In this document: positions 43,959 to 51,663 of the stretch, piece by piece
How positions within the stretch are numbered: position 1 is the first letter of the stretch
Layout of the letters: every line of letters starts with the position of its first letter
Source of the DNA: Roseateles noduli
GTDB lineage: Bacteria; Pseudomonadota; Gammaproteobacteria; Burkholderiales; Burkholderiaceae_C
Direction of reading: 5' to 3'
Assembly (NCBI GenBank): GCA_002205125.1
Contig: NIOE01000003.1
Coordinates: forward strand, 186,001 to 250,000
DNA length: 64,000 nucleotides
The notes under the pieces: model-generated
The model's input: only the letters and a program-made list of their open reading frames with translations
The model's database searches: none
Told to the model about the DNA's origin: nothing
Program-made: the position numbers and the translations under genes

Positions 43959-45371
43959 GTGGGAGCAATGGAACTCAGGCACGAGCACAGACAGACCCAG
44001 ACGCTGTCGCCTCGCCTCCAGCACGCCGTGCGTCTGCTGCAGATGTCCTCGCTGGACTTCTCCACCATGGTCACCGACATGCTGGGGCGCAATCCCTTCC
44101 TCGAAGTGACCGAGGCCTCGGACGATTCGTCGCCGCTGGACGCGGACGTGCCGGTCGCCGCATCGCCGGTGATGTCGGATGCGCCGGAACCCTTCCCGGA
44201 CGACCGCGAGATCTGGCGCGCCGAAAGCTCCGGCTCGATGCGTCGCGCGGAGGACGGCGAACTCAGCGCGCTCGAGATGACGGCCGCGCAGACCTGCCTG
44301 CGCGAACACCTGCGCAGCCAGCTCAACGTGCTGCGGCTGTCGCCGCGCGATCTGGTGCTGGCGACCATCGTGGCCGAGTCGGTGGACGACGACGGCTATC
44401 TGCGCAGCTCGCTGGAAGAGCTGGCCGCCGTGGCGCAGATGCAGCCGCCGGTGGGCATCGACGAGATGCAGATCGCGCTCAAGCGCGTGCAGGCGCTGGA
44501 CCCGCTGGGCGTGGGCGCGCGCAGCGTGGCCGAGTGCCTGCTGCTGCAGCTGCCCAAGCTGGAGGACGCGCGCAGCCGCAATCTGGCCGAACGCATCATC
44601 TCGCAGCACTTGAACCTGCTGGCCTCGCGCGACATCCCGTCGCTGGCGCAGTTGCTGGACGTGAGCGTGGCGGAGGCCGAGTCGGTCTGCCTGAAGCTGC
44701 GCCGCTTCGACCCGCGGCCGGGCTGGCGCTACGAGACGACGCAGGCGGCCTACATCGTGCCGGACGTGCTGACGACCAAGGTCCGCGGCCAGTGGCGCGT
44801 GCAGCTGAATCCGGCGGTGATCCCGAAGGTGCGCATGAACCAGGTGTACGCCGAGCTGTTCCAGCGCCACCGCCAGCAGGGCCACGCGGAGATGGCCAAT
44901 CACCTGCAGGAAGCGCGCTGGACGATGCGCAACATCGAGCAGCGTTTCTCGACCATCCTCGACGTGGCCAACGCGATCGTGAAGCGGCAGCGCCACTTCC
45001 TGGAATTCGGCGCGATGGCGATGAAGCCGCTGGGGCTCAAGGAGATCGCCGACGAGGTCGGCATCCACGAGTCCACGGTCTCGCGCGTGACCAACAACAA
45101 GTACCTGGCGACGCCCAGCGGCGTGTATGAGCTGAAGTACTTCTTCTCGCGCGCGATCGTGAGCAGCAACGGCAGCGCGTGCTCGGGCACGGCGATCCGC
45201 GGCCTGATCAAGGACATCATCGAGGCCGAACGCGCGGAGAACCCGCTGTCCGACGCCGAGATCACGCGCCAGCTGGCCCGCCAGGGCCTGGTGGTGGCGC
45301 GTCGCACGGTGACCAAGTACCGCCAGATGCTGCGCATCGACGCGGTCGAACGGCGCCGCCAGCACAGCTGA
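43959..45371 (+). CDS. rpoN: RNA polymerase sigma-54 factor, outside the usual gene context
   Basis: A 470-residue sigma-54. Region I is QTQTLSPRLQHAVRLLQMSS; an acidic region II follows; the core-binding part has AQTCLREHLRSQLNVLRLSP and LDPLGVGARSVAECLLLQ; the helix-turn-helix is LGLKEIADEVGIHESTVSRV; and the RpoN box is ARRTVTKYR. The GTG at 43959 has AGGAG at 8 bp; the ATG at 43968 has poor spacing. The normal neighbours (lptB, hpf, ptsN) are absent, which suggests a second sigma-54 as in Ralstonia (inference). A sigma-54-type promoter and a terminator flank it. Confidence 0.95.
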   Translation: MGAMELRHEHRQTQTLSPRLQHAVRLLQMSSLDFSTMVTDMLGRNPFLEVTEASDDSSPLDADVPVAASPVMSDAPEPFPDDREIWRAESSGSMRRAEDGELSALEMTAAQTCLREHLRSQLNVLRLSPRDLVLATIVAESVDDDGYLRSSLEELAAVAQMQPPVGIDEMQIALKRVQALDPLGVGARSVAECLLLQLPKLEDARSRNLAERIISQHLNLLASRDIPSLAQLLDVSVAEAESVCLKLRRFDPRPGWRYETTQAAYIVPDVLTTKVRGQWRVQLNPAVIPKVRMNQVYAELFQRHRQQGHAEMANHLQEARWTMRNIEQRFSTILDVANAIVKRQRHFLEFGAMAMKPLGLKEIADEVGIHESTVSRVTNNKYLATPSGVYELKYFFSRAIVSSNGSACSGTAIRGLIKDIIEAERAENPLSDAEITRQLARQGLVVARRTVTKYRQMLRIDAVERRRQHS

Positions 45372-45405
45372 CGACCCCTTTTCTCGAGGCGCGATGGAGA
45401 CAAGG

Positions 45406-45430
45406 ACGGAGCCCCAAGAGGCTCCGTTTT
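45406..45430 (+). terminator. rpoN terminator
   Basis: ACGGAGCC at 45406-45413 pairs with GGCTCCGT at 45420-45427, loop CCAAGA, followed by TTT. A clear intrinsic terminator 35 bp after the rpoN stop. Confidence 0.88.
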
Positions 45431-45509
45431 CATTGGGGACGCCGCCGCGCGAACGCGTGAACCGCGGACTGCCGAGGCCCACTGATGCGCCTTTGCGGAA
45501 ATACGTCCG

Positions 45510-46367
45510 ATGGCCTACTCCCTGATCCCGAGCTCGTCGAGCCATACCTACTACGGATCCGTCGTCGAACCGCCCGCGCAGGGCGCCGGAGCCACCCCTT
45601 CCGGCAGTTGCCTGGATTTCCCGGAACCGGGAGATGGCGCTCAGGCATCGGTGCCGATCGCAGCCATCCACGAGGTCGTCCAACGCGTCATCGACACCGG
45701 CCTGCGGGCCTGCGATGACAGCGCACGGCGCTTCTGGGATCGAACGTACACCACGCTGCGTTCGGACATGCGCCAGAACCAGAACCGGACCCGGGATCGG
45801 ACCGAGGTCGCCACATGGGGCGGTACCTGCCTCGAAGACCTGCGCTGGCGTTACCTCCAGTTCAGCCGAAGCGGCGATCCGTCGTGGCGGCCCTTGTGCG
45901 GCAAGATCGGCGAGTACTTCGAATCCAAGGACCAGTTGCAGGACGCCCTCGAGGTCTACCAGTCGCCGCACGCCACCGCTGAAAGGAAGGCGGAGGTCCG
46001 GGAGTTCCGCGAGAACGTCGCGGAGGCGGTGCGGTCAGCCTTGGGCGATCTCCGTGCCGAGCGGCTGCGACTCACGGGTGCGTGGCCCGCGCCATCCGTC
46101 GTCGGTCCGCCGGTGCGGGGGCGCCAGTCTGGGATCGGTCTGCAGCAGTGCAGACCATTGGAAGCCTCGGCGCCGCCTTGTTCGCTGGACTTCCCTTCGC
46201 GACTGACGCCCACGGCACCGCCGATGTCGGCGTCCTGGTCCGATGCGAACAGGATCGCCTACCCGCCGATGCTCACGCGCTACGGCATGGCTCACCAGGA
46301 AACCGGGGGGGGTGACGTCAGCGGCTTGGAGCGTCTTTCGTGGACCGCGACGGTGTCGCGTCCTTGA
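45510..46367 (+). CDS. unrecognised soluble protein
   Basis: A 285-residue protein without Sec signal or membrane helix. The N-terminus (MAYSLIPSSSSHTYYGS) is Ser-rich and polar, followed by a helical middle (AAIHEVVQRVIDTGLRACDD, RRFWDRTYTTLRSDMRQNQN, DQLQDALEVYQ) and a Pro/Ser-rich C-terminus. A run of eight G (46305-46312) lies near the 3' end; a one-base change there would bring an immediate stop. It overlaps the convergent gene at 46318 by 50 bp. No sigma-54-type promoter is found. Composition is like that of secreted effectors, but this is only an impression. Confidence 0.55.
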   Translation: MAYSLIPSSSSHTYYGSVVEPPAQGAGATPSGSCLDFPEPGDGAQASVPIAAIHEVVQRVIDTGLRACDDSARRFWDRTYTTLRSDMRQNQNRTRDRTEVATWGGTCLEDLRWRYLQFSRSGDPSWRPLCGKIGEYFESKDQLQDALEVYQSPHATAERKAEVREFRENVAEAVRSALGDLRAERLRLTGAWPAPSVVGPPVRGRQSGIGLQQCRPLEASAPPCSLDFPSRLTPTAPPMSASWSDANRIAYPPMLTRYGMAHQETGGGDVSGLERLSWTATVSRP

Positions 46368-46686
46368 CCAGCCGATCGCGCCGCTCGGCGTCGAGTCCGG
46401 GCGTCGAGCGCAGGTCGGTGTCGACCTGACCCTGCTTCAGGTCCTCATGGGCCTGGCCGATGACGGCACGCTGGTCCTCGCCGGCCGCGCCGGAGCCCAT
46501 GCCACCGGTCGAATCGCCGCCGGTGCTCTGGTCGCGCTCATGCGGCAGTTGCGCGTCGTCGTCGTTGTGCGTGGGCGCGGCGTCGGGCTCGACAGAACCT
46601 GGCGCGACCGGGGTCTTGTCCAGCATGCGGCGCGGGACTGCGGGGCTGGCTGCCGTTTCCTGCGGCTTGTCGGTGCGGTTCGTCAT
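46318..46686 (-). CDS. small disordered hydrophilic protein
   Basis: A 122-residue highly polar protein, rich in Asp, Thr, Pro, Gly and Arg (VEPDAAPTHNDDDAQLPHER, then GDSTGGMGSGAAGEDQ), with one predicted helix near GQAHEDLKQGQVDTDL. It has no recognised domain and looks intrinsically disordered, like desiccation or osmotic-stress proteins. AGGAG precedes the ATG and a sigma-54-type promoter lies at 46721-46734, which supports it as a real stress-regulon gene. Confidence 0.7.
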   Translation of the reverse strand: MTNRTDKPQETAASPAVPRRMLDKTPVAPGSVEPDAAPTHNDDDAQLPHERDQSTGGDSTGGMGSGAAGEDQRAVIGQAHEDLKQGQVDTDLRSTPGLDAERRDRLVKDATPSRSTKDAPSR

Positions 46687-46720
46687 CGAGGTCTCCTGAA
46701 GATTGCGATGCTTCCGAGAG

Positions 46721-46734
46721 GCAATCGCGCGACC
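46721..46734 (-). promoter_or_regulatory. sigma-54-type promoter of the disordered protein gene
   Basis: Minus strand GGTCGCGCGATTGC followed by CTC. The -12 half and the spacing fit; the -24 half (GGTCG) is degenerate. Leader about 23 nt. Confidence 0.6.
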
Positions 46735-46854
46735 CGGATTCGCGATGGCGCAAGCGTCTGCGCGGCGGGCGCAAACGCACTTTCCGCCAGTCGCGCCACT
46801 GAAGCTGCTCATGGGGACGTCGCCGACGCCCCCGATCACGAAGGAGAACACCTC

Positions 46855-48663
46855 ATGAGTCTGTCCATGCCACCTGGTCTCACGGCAGGAACATCGTGTG
46901 AACTGGATCAGCTGTTCGCGGCGCCGGAAGTCTTTGCGGCCAAGGTCGTGGCGCCGATGGAGCGGTCGGGGCACGGCGCGGCCCCGTCGTCCGATGGCGG
47001 GACGGCCGTCCCGGATGACCTGGTGGACACCTGCCGACGCGGGGAGATGCCGCCCGGCCGGATGCCGCGCCTCGCCGTCGAGCATCCTCTGCCGCACCCT
47101 GGCGAGCGACCCACGCGGAACGCCATGTGCAGCGATCTGGCCAAGGCGATCAATTACCTGGATCTGACCCATCCACGGCCGCAGGGCCTGGTCCTGAGCC
47201 TGCGTATCGTCGCGGGCAGCGCGCACGGCGAGATGGCCAAGAAGGCACCCGTGGAGGTCGGGGCGATGCAGCGGCTGCTCAGGGCCACGCGATTCCTGTC
47301 GCAGTGCCTGGACGCCAGGGAGGGCCTGGCCGCCTTGCGCCACGAGTTCGAGGCCGCAAGGCCGGCGTGGGATCGTGCTGTCGAATGCGGGGTCGGCGAG
47401 CTCGACGCGGCCCTGAAGGATTTCGATGCCGGACTGACCGATTCCGGCCTGAAAGAAAGCGACGGGTCGTTGTCGGGGCAGATCGAGGCGGTGTACCGCC
47501 GCCTCTCCGAGGCCGTCAGTCTCGCCGGCGAGCTGGTGGCGAAGGCCGGCCAGACGAGCACCTGCCTGGCAAGGCAGCCTCGTGCCCAGGTGTCCGCGCT
47601 GCCGGGCAGGTCCACGGATGAACGCCCGGTGCCGGCCGAAGTGGCGCGCTTGACCCCGGGAGGGGATCGTCGTGTGGAGCAACTGCTCGTGCCGCCCGCA
47701 ATCCCGGCGTCCAGCCGCACGCAGCCCTCCAGGGATGAGGCCCTGGCCGCGTGCCTGCGCGGTGAGCTCCCGGCTGGAAGCCTGCCCCGGCTGGCCGGCG
47801 AAGACATGACGAAGCCGGTCGACCGGGCGCAGTTCATCCTGGACCTCGACGAGGTCGTCCGCCATTTCGCGACGCGAGGTCAGCATGCCCAGGGCCTGGG
47901 AGCGTTCATCTGCTGGTGCGCGGCCGAGTTGGCGAAACAGCTCCGGCGCGATCCGAGGGTGGACGACGCTCACGCCCGGAGTCTGCTGGCCGGGGCGCGC
48001 AGGCTGTCGCAATGCCTGGACGCACGAGAAAACTGGGGGGCCATCGTCGATCTCCTCGGGAGAAAGGTCGAGGCGCTCGATGACCCCCTGCTGAGGCCGC
48101 GCTGGCGCCGTCTTCTTGACCTGTCGAAGCATGTCGGCCAGCAGGCGGGCGACGCCGGCGTCGACGCGAAGCGCCTGAGCATGCTGAGGTGGAAGCACAT
48201 GACGAGCTGGCGCGAACGGACAGCCGCGCTGGCCGATGCGACCGGGGCCATGCTCTCGGCCGCAAGCACCTTGTCATCGATGGCAGTTCCCGGCGCCTTG
48301 CACGACAAGGTGATGCGCGATGCGCTGTCGCAGTATGAAGGCATCGTTGCCCTGGCCTTGCGGCGCGCCGCGTCGGGCGACGCCGCCGCGCAGGCCGCGC
48401 TCGATCGCCGCATCGCCACCCACGACGGCATGCGATGGGAGGTGCTGCTCCTGGAAGGCCAGATGTCGGCCATGCGGGAGGCGCTGGTGGGGGCGTCGCC
48501 CCAACCCGTCGATGCCGGGGCAGCCCAGCGGGCTGAGATGATCGAGTTTCCGCCGCCTTCGCCGCCTTCGTCGTGCTCCTCGTTCTCCTCGTCCGACAAC
48601 GAGGGCGTACCGGATCCGCGCAACCCGGTGCAGGCACTGACGGATCTGTTCGAGCGCGGCTGA
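46855..48663 (+). CDS. unrecognised 602-residue protein with internal duplication
   Basis: Two copies of a unit of about 130 residues are visible, at 54-187 and 294-425. They align through CRRGEMPPGRMPRLAVE with CLRGELPAGSLPRLAGE and RFLSQCLDAREGLAAL with RRLSQCLDARENWGAI. Each unit is mainly helical. The linker (188-293) is Ser/Pro-rich and a third helical part follows to about 560; the tail has a Pro/Ser cluster (PPPSPPSSCSSFSSSDNEG). No signal peptide, membrane helix or catalytic motif is seen. GAAGGAGA precedes the ATG. Family unknown; soluble helical repeat scaffold or effector are options. Confidence 0.7.
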   Translation: MSLSMPPGLTAGTSCELDQLFAAPEVFAAKVVAPMERSGHGAAPSSDGGTAVPDDLVDTCRRGEMPPGRMPRLAVEHPLPHPGERPTRNAMCSDLAKAINYLDLTHPRPQGLVLSLRIVAGSAHGEMAKKAPVEVGAMQRLLRATRFLSQCLDAREGLAALRHEFEAARPAWDRAVECGVGELDAALKDFDAGLTDSGLKESDGSLSGQIEAVYRRLSEAVSLAGELVAKAGQTSTCLARQPRAQVSALPGRSTDERPVPAEVARLTPGGDRRVEQLLVPPAIPASSRTQPSRDEALAACLRGELPAGSLPRLAGEDMTKPVDRAQFILDLDEVVRHFATRGQHAQGLGAFICWCAAELAKQLRRDPRVDDAHARSLLAGARRLSQCLDARENWGAIVDLLGRKVEALDDPLLRPRWRRLLDLSKHVGQQAGDAGVDAKRLSMLRWKHMTSWRERTAALADATGAMLSAASTLSSMAVPGALHDKVMRDALSQYEGIVALALRRAASGDAAAQAALDRRIATHDGMRWEVLLLEGQMSAMREALVGASPQPVDAGAAQRAEMIEFPPPSPPSSCSSFSSSDNEGVPDPRNPVQALTDLFERG

Positions 48664-48690
48664 TCGCGCCGACAGCGAGGCACCCCGGCC

Positions 48691-48704
48691 GGAACGGCGC
48701 TTGC
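48691..48704 (+). promoter_or_regulatory. sigma-54-type promoter abutting the mscS-like gene
   Basis: GGAACGGCGCTTGC followed by CC. The last base is 13 bp before the annotated ATG, the same geometry as at the GT9 gene, so the message would be leaderless or the true start is downstream. Confidence 0.65.
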
Positions 48705-48716
48705 CCGCCCGGCGCC

Positions 48717-49838
48717 ATGCAAGCCTGGAAATCCCGTTTCACGATCCTCGACGCCGACCTCATGCTCTGGGGTCAGCTGTTGCTCGGCGCGCTGGTGATC
48801 GTCGCCGGCGCGCTGCTGCTGCACGCCGTCCTGCGGCCGATCGCGCGGCGCCTGGCGCGGTTCTCGCCGCTGCTGACCTCGGTCGTGCAGCGCATCGACA
48901 ACCCGGTGCGATGGGCGCTCCCCCTCGTCGGGCTGCTGATCGCCGCGCAGGGCGTGCCCGACACGATGCCGGGCATCAACGGCGTGCAGCATCTGCTGGG
49001 CGTCCTGTGCATCGTGGCGATCGCGGCGGTGGCGGCCGGTGCGATCACCGGCGTGGCCAACGGCGTGGCGCTGCTGAATCCGGCGGACGTCGAGGACAAC
49101 CTCGCCGCGCGCCGCATCCAGACGCAGACCAAGGTGCTGGCGCGCGTGGCCAAGGGCGCGGTGATGCTGACCGCGCTGGCCTTCATCCTGATGACCTTTC
49201 CGCGCGCGAAGCAGGTCGGCGCCAGCCTGCTGGCCTCCGCGGGCATCGCCGGGCTGGTCTTCGGCCTGGCGGCGAAGTCCGTGTTCGGCAACCTGCTCGC
49301 CGGCCTGCAGATCGCGATGGCGCAGCCCATCCGGCTCGACGACGTGCTCATCATCCAGGGCGAGTGGGGCAGGGTGGAGGAGATCACCTCCACCTACGTC
49401 GTGCTCAAGATCTGGGACGAACGCCGGCTGGTCATCCCGCTGCAGTGGTTCATCGAGAACCCGTTCCAGAACTGGACCCGCACCAGCTCCAGCATCCTGG
49501 GCACGGTGATGCTATGGGTCGACTTCACGCTGCCCGTCAACGAGCTGCGCGACAAGGCGACGACGATGTGCAAGGGCTCGGCCCACTGGGACGGCCGCGT
49601 CTGCGGCGTGCAGGTGGTGGAGACGACCGAACGCACGATGCAGATCCGCGTGCTCGTCAGCGCGAAGGACTCGGGCAAGGCCTTCGACCTGCGCTGCGAA
49701 CTGCGCGAAGGCCTGATCGCCTGGCTGCAGAAGACGCACCCGCAGTCGCTGCCGCGCGTGCGCGCCCTGGTGGAAGACATCCCCGCGCCCGCAGCGCCAG
49801 TGCTCAAACCTTCGTTGCCACCGTCCCCCGCACCCTGA
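48717..49838 (+). CDS. MscS family mechanosensitive channel
   Basis: A 373-residue small-conductance-type channel that releases solutes on osmotic downshock. Membrane helices lie at about 18-38, 65-82, 95-118 and 150-170; the pore helix is in ASAGIAGLVFGLAAKSVFGN; the beta domain contains MAQPIRLDDVLIIQGEWGRV and the QWFIENPFQNWTR end. The C-terminal end is Pro-rich. The ATG at 48717 keeps a polar leader; MLWGQLLLG at 48762 is an alternative that would leave room for a leader after the sigma-54-type promoter. Confidence 0.92.
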   Translation: MQAWKSRFTILDADLMLWGQLLLGALVIVAGALLLHAVLRPIARRLARFSPLLTSVVQRIDNPVRWALPLVGLLIAAQGVPDTMPGINGVQHLLGVLCIVAIAAVAAGAITGVANGVALLNPADVEDNLAARRIQTQTKVLARVAKGAVMLTALAFILMTFPRAKQVGASLLASAGIAGLVFGLAAKSVFGNLLAGLQIAMAQPIRLDDVLIIQGEWGRVEEITSTYVVLKIWDERRLVIPLQWFIENPFQNWTRTSSSILGTVMLWVDFTLPVNELRDKATTMCKGSAHWDGRVCGVQVVETTERTMQIRVLVSAKDSGKAFDLRCELREGLIAWLQKTHPQSLPRVRALVEDIPAPAAPVLKPSLPPSPAP

Positions 49839-49911
49839 AAAATGCATGCGGGCGCAGTGCGCGAAGAGGTCGCGCGCCCACCAAGCGTCTTTCAAAGTTC
49901 TGGAGAGACGC

Positions 49912-50913
49912 ATGGATCCCGTGGCGAACACGTCAGGCGCCGCCAGCTGCGCCGCGTATCAGGCGTCTGAGGAGCGGCCAAGTCCGGACGCCCTGCGCAG
50001 GCTCTTCGTCCGCCTGGGCGACGCGCTGGCGGATTGTCGTCGCCGGGTCGACACGACGCCCCGACACGTCACCGTCACGGAGATGCTCCGGTCCCGCTGC
50101 GGGCGCGCGGCCATCAGGGTCCAGGAAAGTCTGAACCTGCTGGAGCGCGGGGACGGCTCGTGCGCAGCGCTGGAGCGCGCGCAGCGCAGCCTGGACGACT
50201 TGCGCCGCAGACATCAGATGGTCGAGCACCTGCTGCGGATCAGGACGCCCGATGTGGCGTTGCAAATGGCGATCCGAGGGGACGAGCATCTGTCGGCGGC
50301 CTGGGCCAGATTTCCCGCACAGCGCGAGCCCCTGCTCGGATCGCTGGCCGATGCCTTCGAGCGGGCGATGCCGACTGAAATGGAAGAGCAGCTCGTCAAC
50401 CTGCTCCTCTGCGTGACGGCCCTCACCGAGCAAGGCCCCACCTCGACTGCGGAGACCTTGCGCCCCCGCCCCGCGACGCCCCGGCGCACGGCCGAGTCGG
50501 CGCCAGAGATCCGCAGCCTCCCGGTCGCTGCAGAAGGGGCCGCCATCTGGAAGCGGAAAGCGAGGGATCTGAGCCGCGAACTGCAGGTGATGGCGCACAC
50601 GATCGATGAATCGTTTCCCGCCAGGCTGCTGCTGTGCGTGACCGATCCGGCGCCGGAGGGAACCTGGACGCCGCGACTGTCGCCGGACAGGGACCAGGCG
50701 ATCCGGGCGCAACGCGCCTCCCGCCTGCCCGGAAACGTTCGCCGGGATGTGCTGATCGCGGCACTGGGCGGCGGCGATCGCGTCGTCGAGCTCTTCGAGG
50801 AGGTGACGGCCGCCTACCTGGCAGGCCAGCCGATGCCGCGTTATCTGCGCAGCTACTGCGAGGGTCTGCTGGGGCGACTGTCGCCGGAGCCCGAGCCGCC
50901 GCCTCTAGATTGA
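49912..50913 (+). CDS. unrecognised helical protein
   Basis: A 333-residue soluble protein, Arg/Leu/Ala-rich and mostly helical (LRRLFVRLGDALADCRRRVD, ALERAQRSLDDLRRRHQMVE, AFERAMPTEMEEQLVNLLLC), with a Pro/Thr linker near 185-205 and a C-terminal helical part (YLRSYCEGLLGRLSPEPE). TGGAGAG precedes the ATG. The 3' end overlaps the convergent otsB by 9 bp. No promoter of sigma-54 type is seen. Similar in style to the proteins at 45510 and 46855, without detectable sequence repeats shared with them. Confidence 0.6.
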   Translation: MDPVANTSGAASCAAYQASEERPSPDALRRLFVRLGDALADCRRRVDTTPRHVTVTEMLRSRCGRAAIRVQESLNLLERGDGSCAALERAQRSLDDLRRRHQMVEHLLRIRTPDVALQMAIRGDEHLSAAWARFPAQREPLLGSLADAFERAMPTEMEEQLVNLLLCVTALTEQGPTSTAETLRPRPATPRRTAESAPEIRSLPVAAEGAAIWKRKARDLSRELQVMAHTIDESFPARLLLCVTDPAPEGTWTPRLSPDRDQAIRAQRASRLPGNVRRDVLIAALGGGDRVVELFEEVTAAYLAGQPMPRYLRSYCEGLLGRLSPEPEPPPLD

Positions 50914-51663
50914 TTCCAGCATCAGCCGCAGGACTTCATCGATCTCCGCCTGCTCGTTGAGGTAATACCTCGCATGGCTGTGATCGAGCCTCGGACCCAC
51001 GCGCACCGTCACCCAGTCTGCGCCGGCGCGCTGGAACGCCGGCTCGTCGTTGGTGTCGTCGCCGACGTAGAAGCCCGCGTCGGCGCCATAGCGCGCTGTG
51101 AGACGCGTCATCGCATCGCCCTTGTCGGGGGCGCCTTCGACGAGCACATTGACGACCCGCTTGCCCGGCTCGGTGACGATGCCCGCCGGCAGATCGGCCA
51201 CCAGCACGGCGATCGCATTGCGCGCCGCCACCGGATCCCTCGCCATCCGGTAATGGATCGCGATGGACGCGCCCTTGTCCTCGATCGTCGCCCCCGCCTG
51301 GTTGAGCGTCGGCTCCATTCGCAGCATGCGCTCCCGGAACGTCCCCAGCGTCGTCACCACGTGCGGATCCGGGCCGTCGAACTCGTCCTCCGCGCCGTGG
51401 TTGCCGACGATGTGCGTGGGCTTGAAACCCAGCCGGTGCCGCACGTCCAGCACCTGCCGCCCGCTGACCACCGCGACCGGCAGGCGCGCCGCCAACTGCT
51501 CCAGCAGCTTCGCGGTGGGCTCGGGCAGCCGCGCCTCGTCGGGATGCATGACGATGGGCGCCAGCGTGCCGTCGAAGTCGAAGCCCAGCAGGGGACGGCG
51601 CGTCATGAGGCGGGTGACCGCGGCGCGGCCCTCCGCGTCGAGCAGATATCGCACCGGCATCAT
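50905..51663 (-). CDS. otsB: trehalose-6-phosphate phosphatase
   Basis: A 252-residue HAD phosphatase that converts trehalose-6-phosphate to trehalose. Motif I is LLGFDFDGTLAPIV, motif II VAVVSGRQVLDVR, then HIVGNHGAEDEFDGPD, GASIAIHYRMARDP, the KGDAMTRL Lys and motif IV FYVGDDTNDEPAF. Its ATG overlaps the otsA stop (ATGA at 51663-51660), so it is coupled to the synthase. Trehalose is a compatible solute; the operon promoter is of sigma-54 type. Confidence 0.95.
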   Translation of the reverse strand: MMPVRYLLDAEGRAAVTRLMTRRPLLGFDFDGTLAPIVMHPDEARLPEPTAKLLEQLAARLPVAVVSGRQVLDVRHRLGFKPTHIVGNHGAEDEFDGPDPHVVTTLGTFRERMLRMEPTLNQAGATIEDKGASIAIHYRMARDPVAARNAIAVLVADLPAGIVTEPGKRVVNVLVEGAPDKGDAMTRLTARYGADAGFYVGDDTNDEPAFQRAGADWVTVRVGPRLDHSHARYYLNEQAEIDEVLRLMLESI

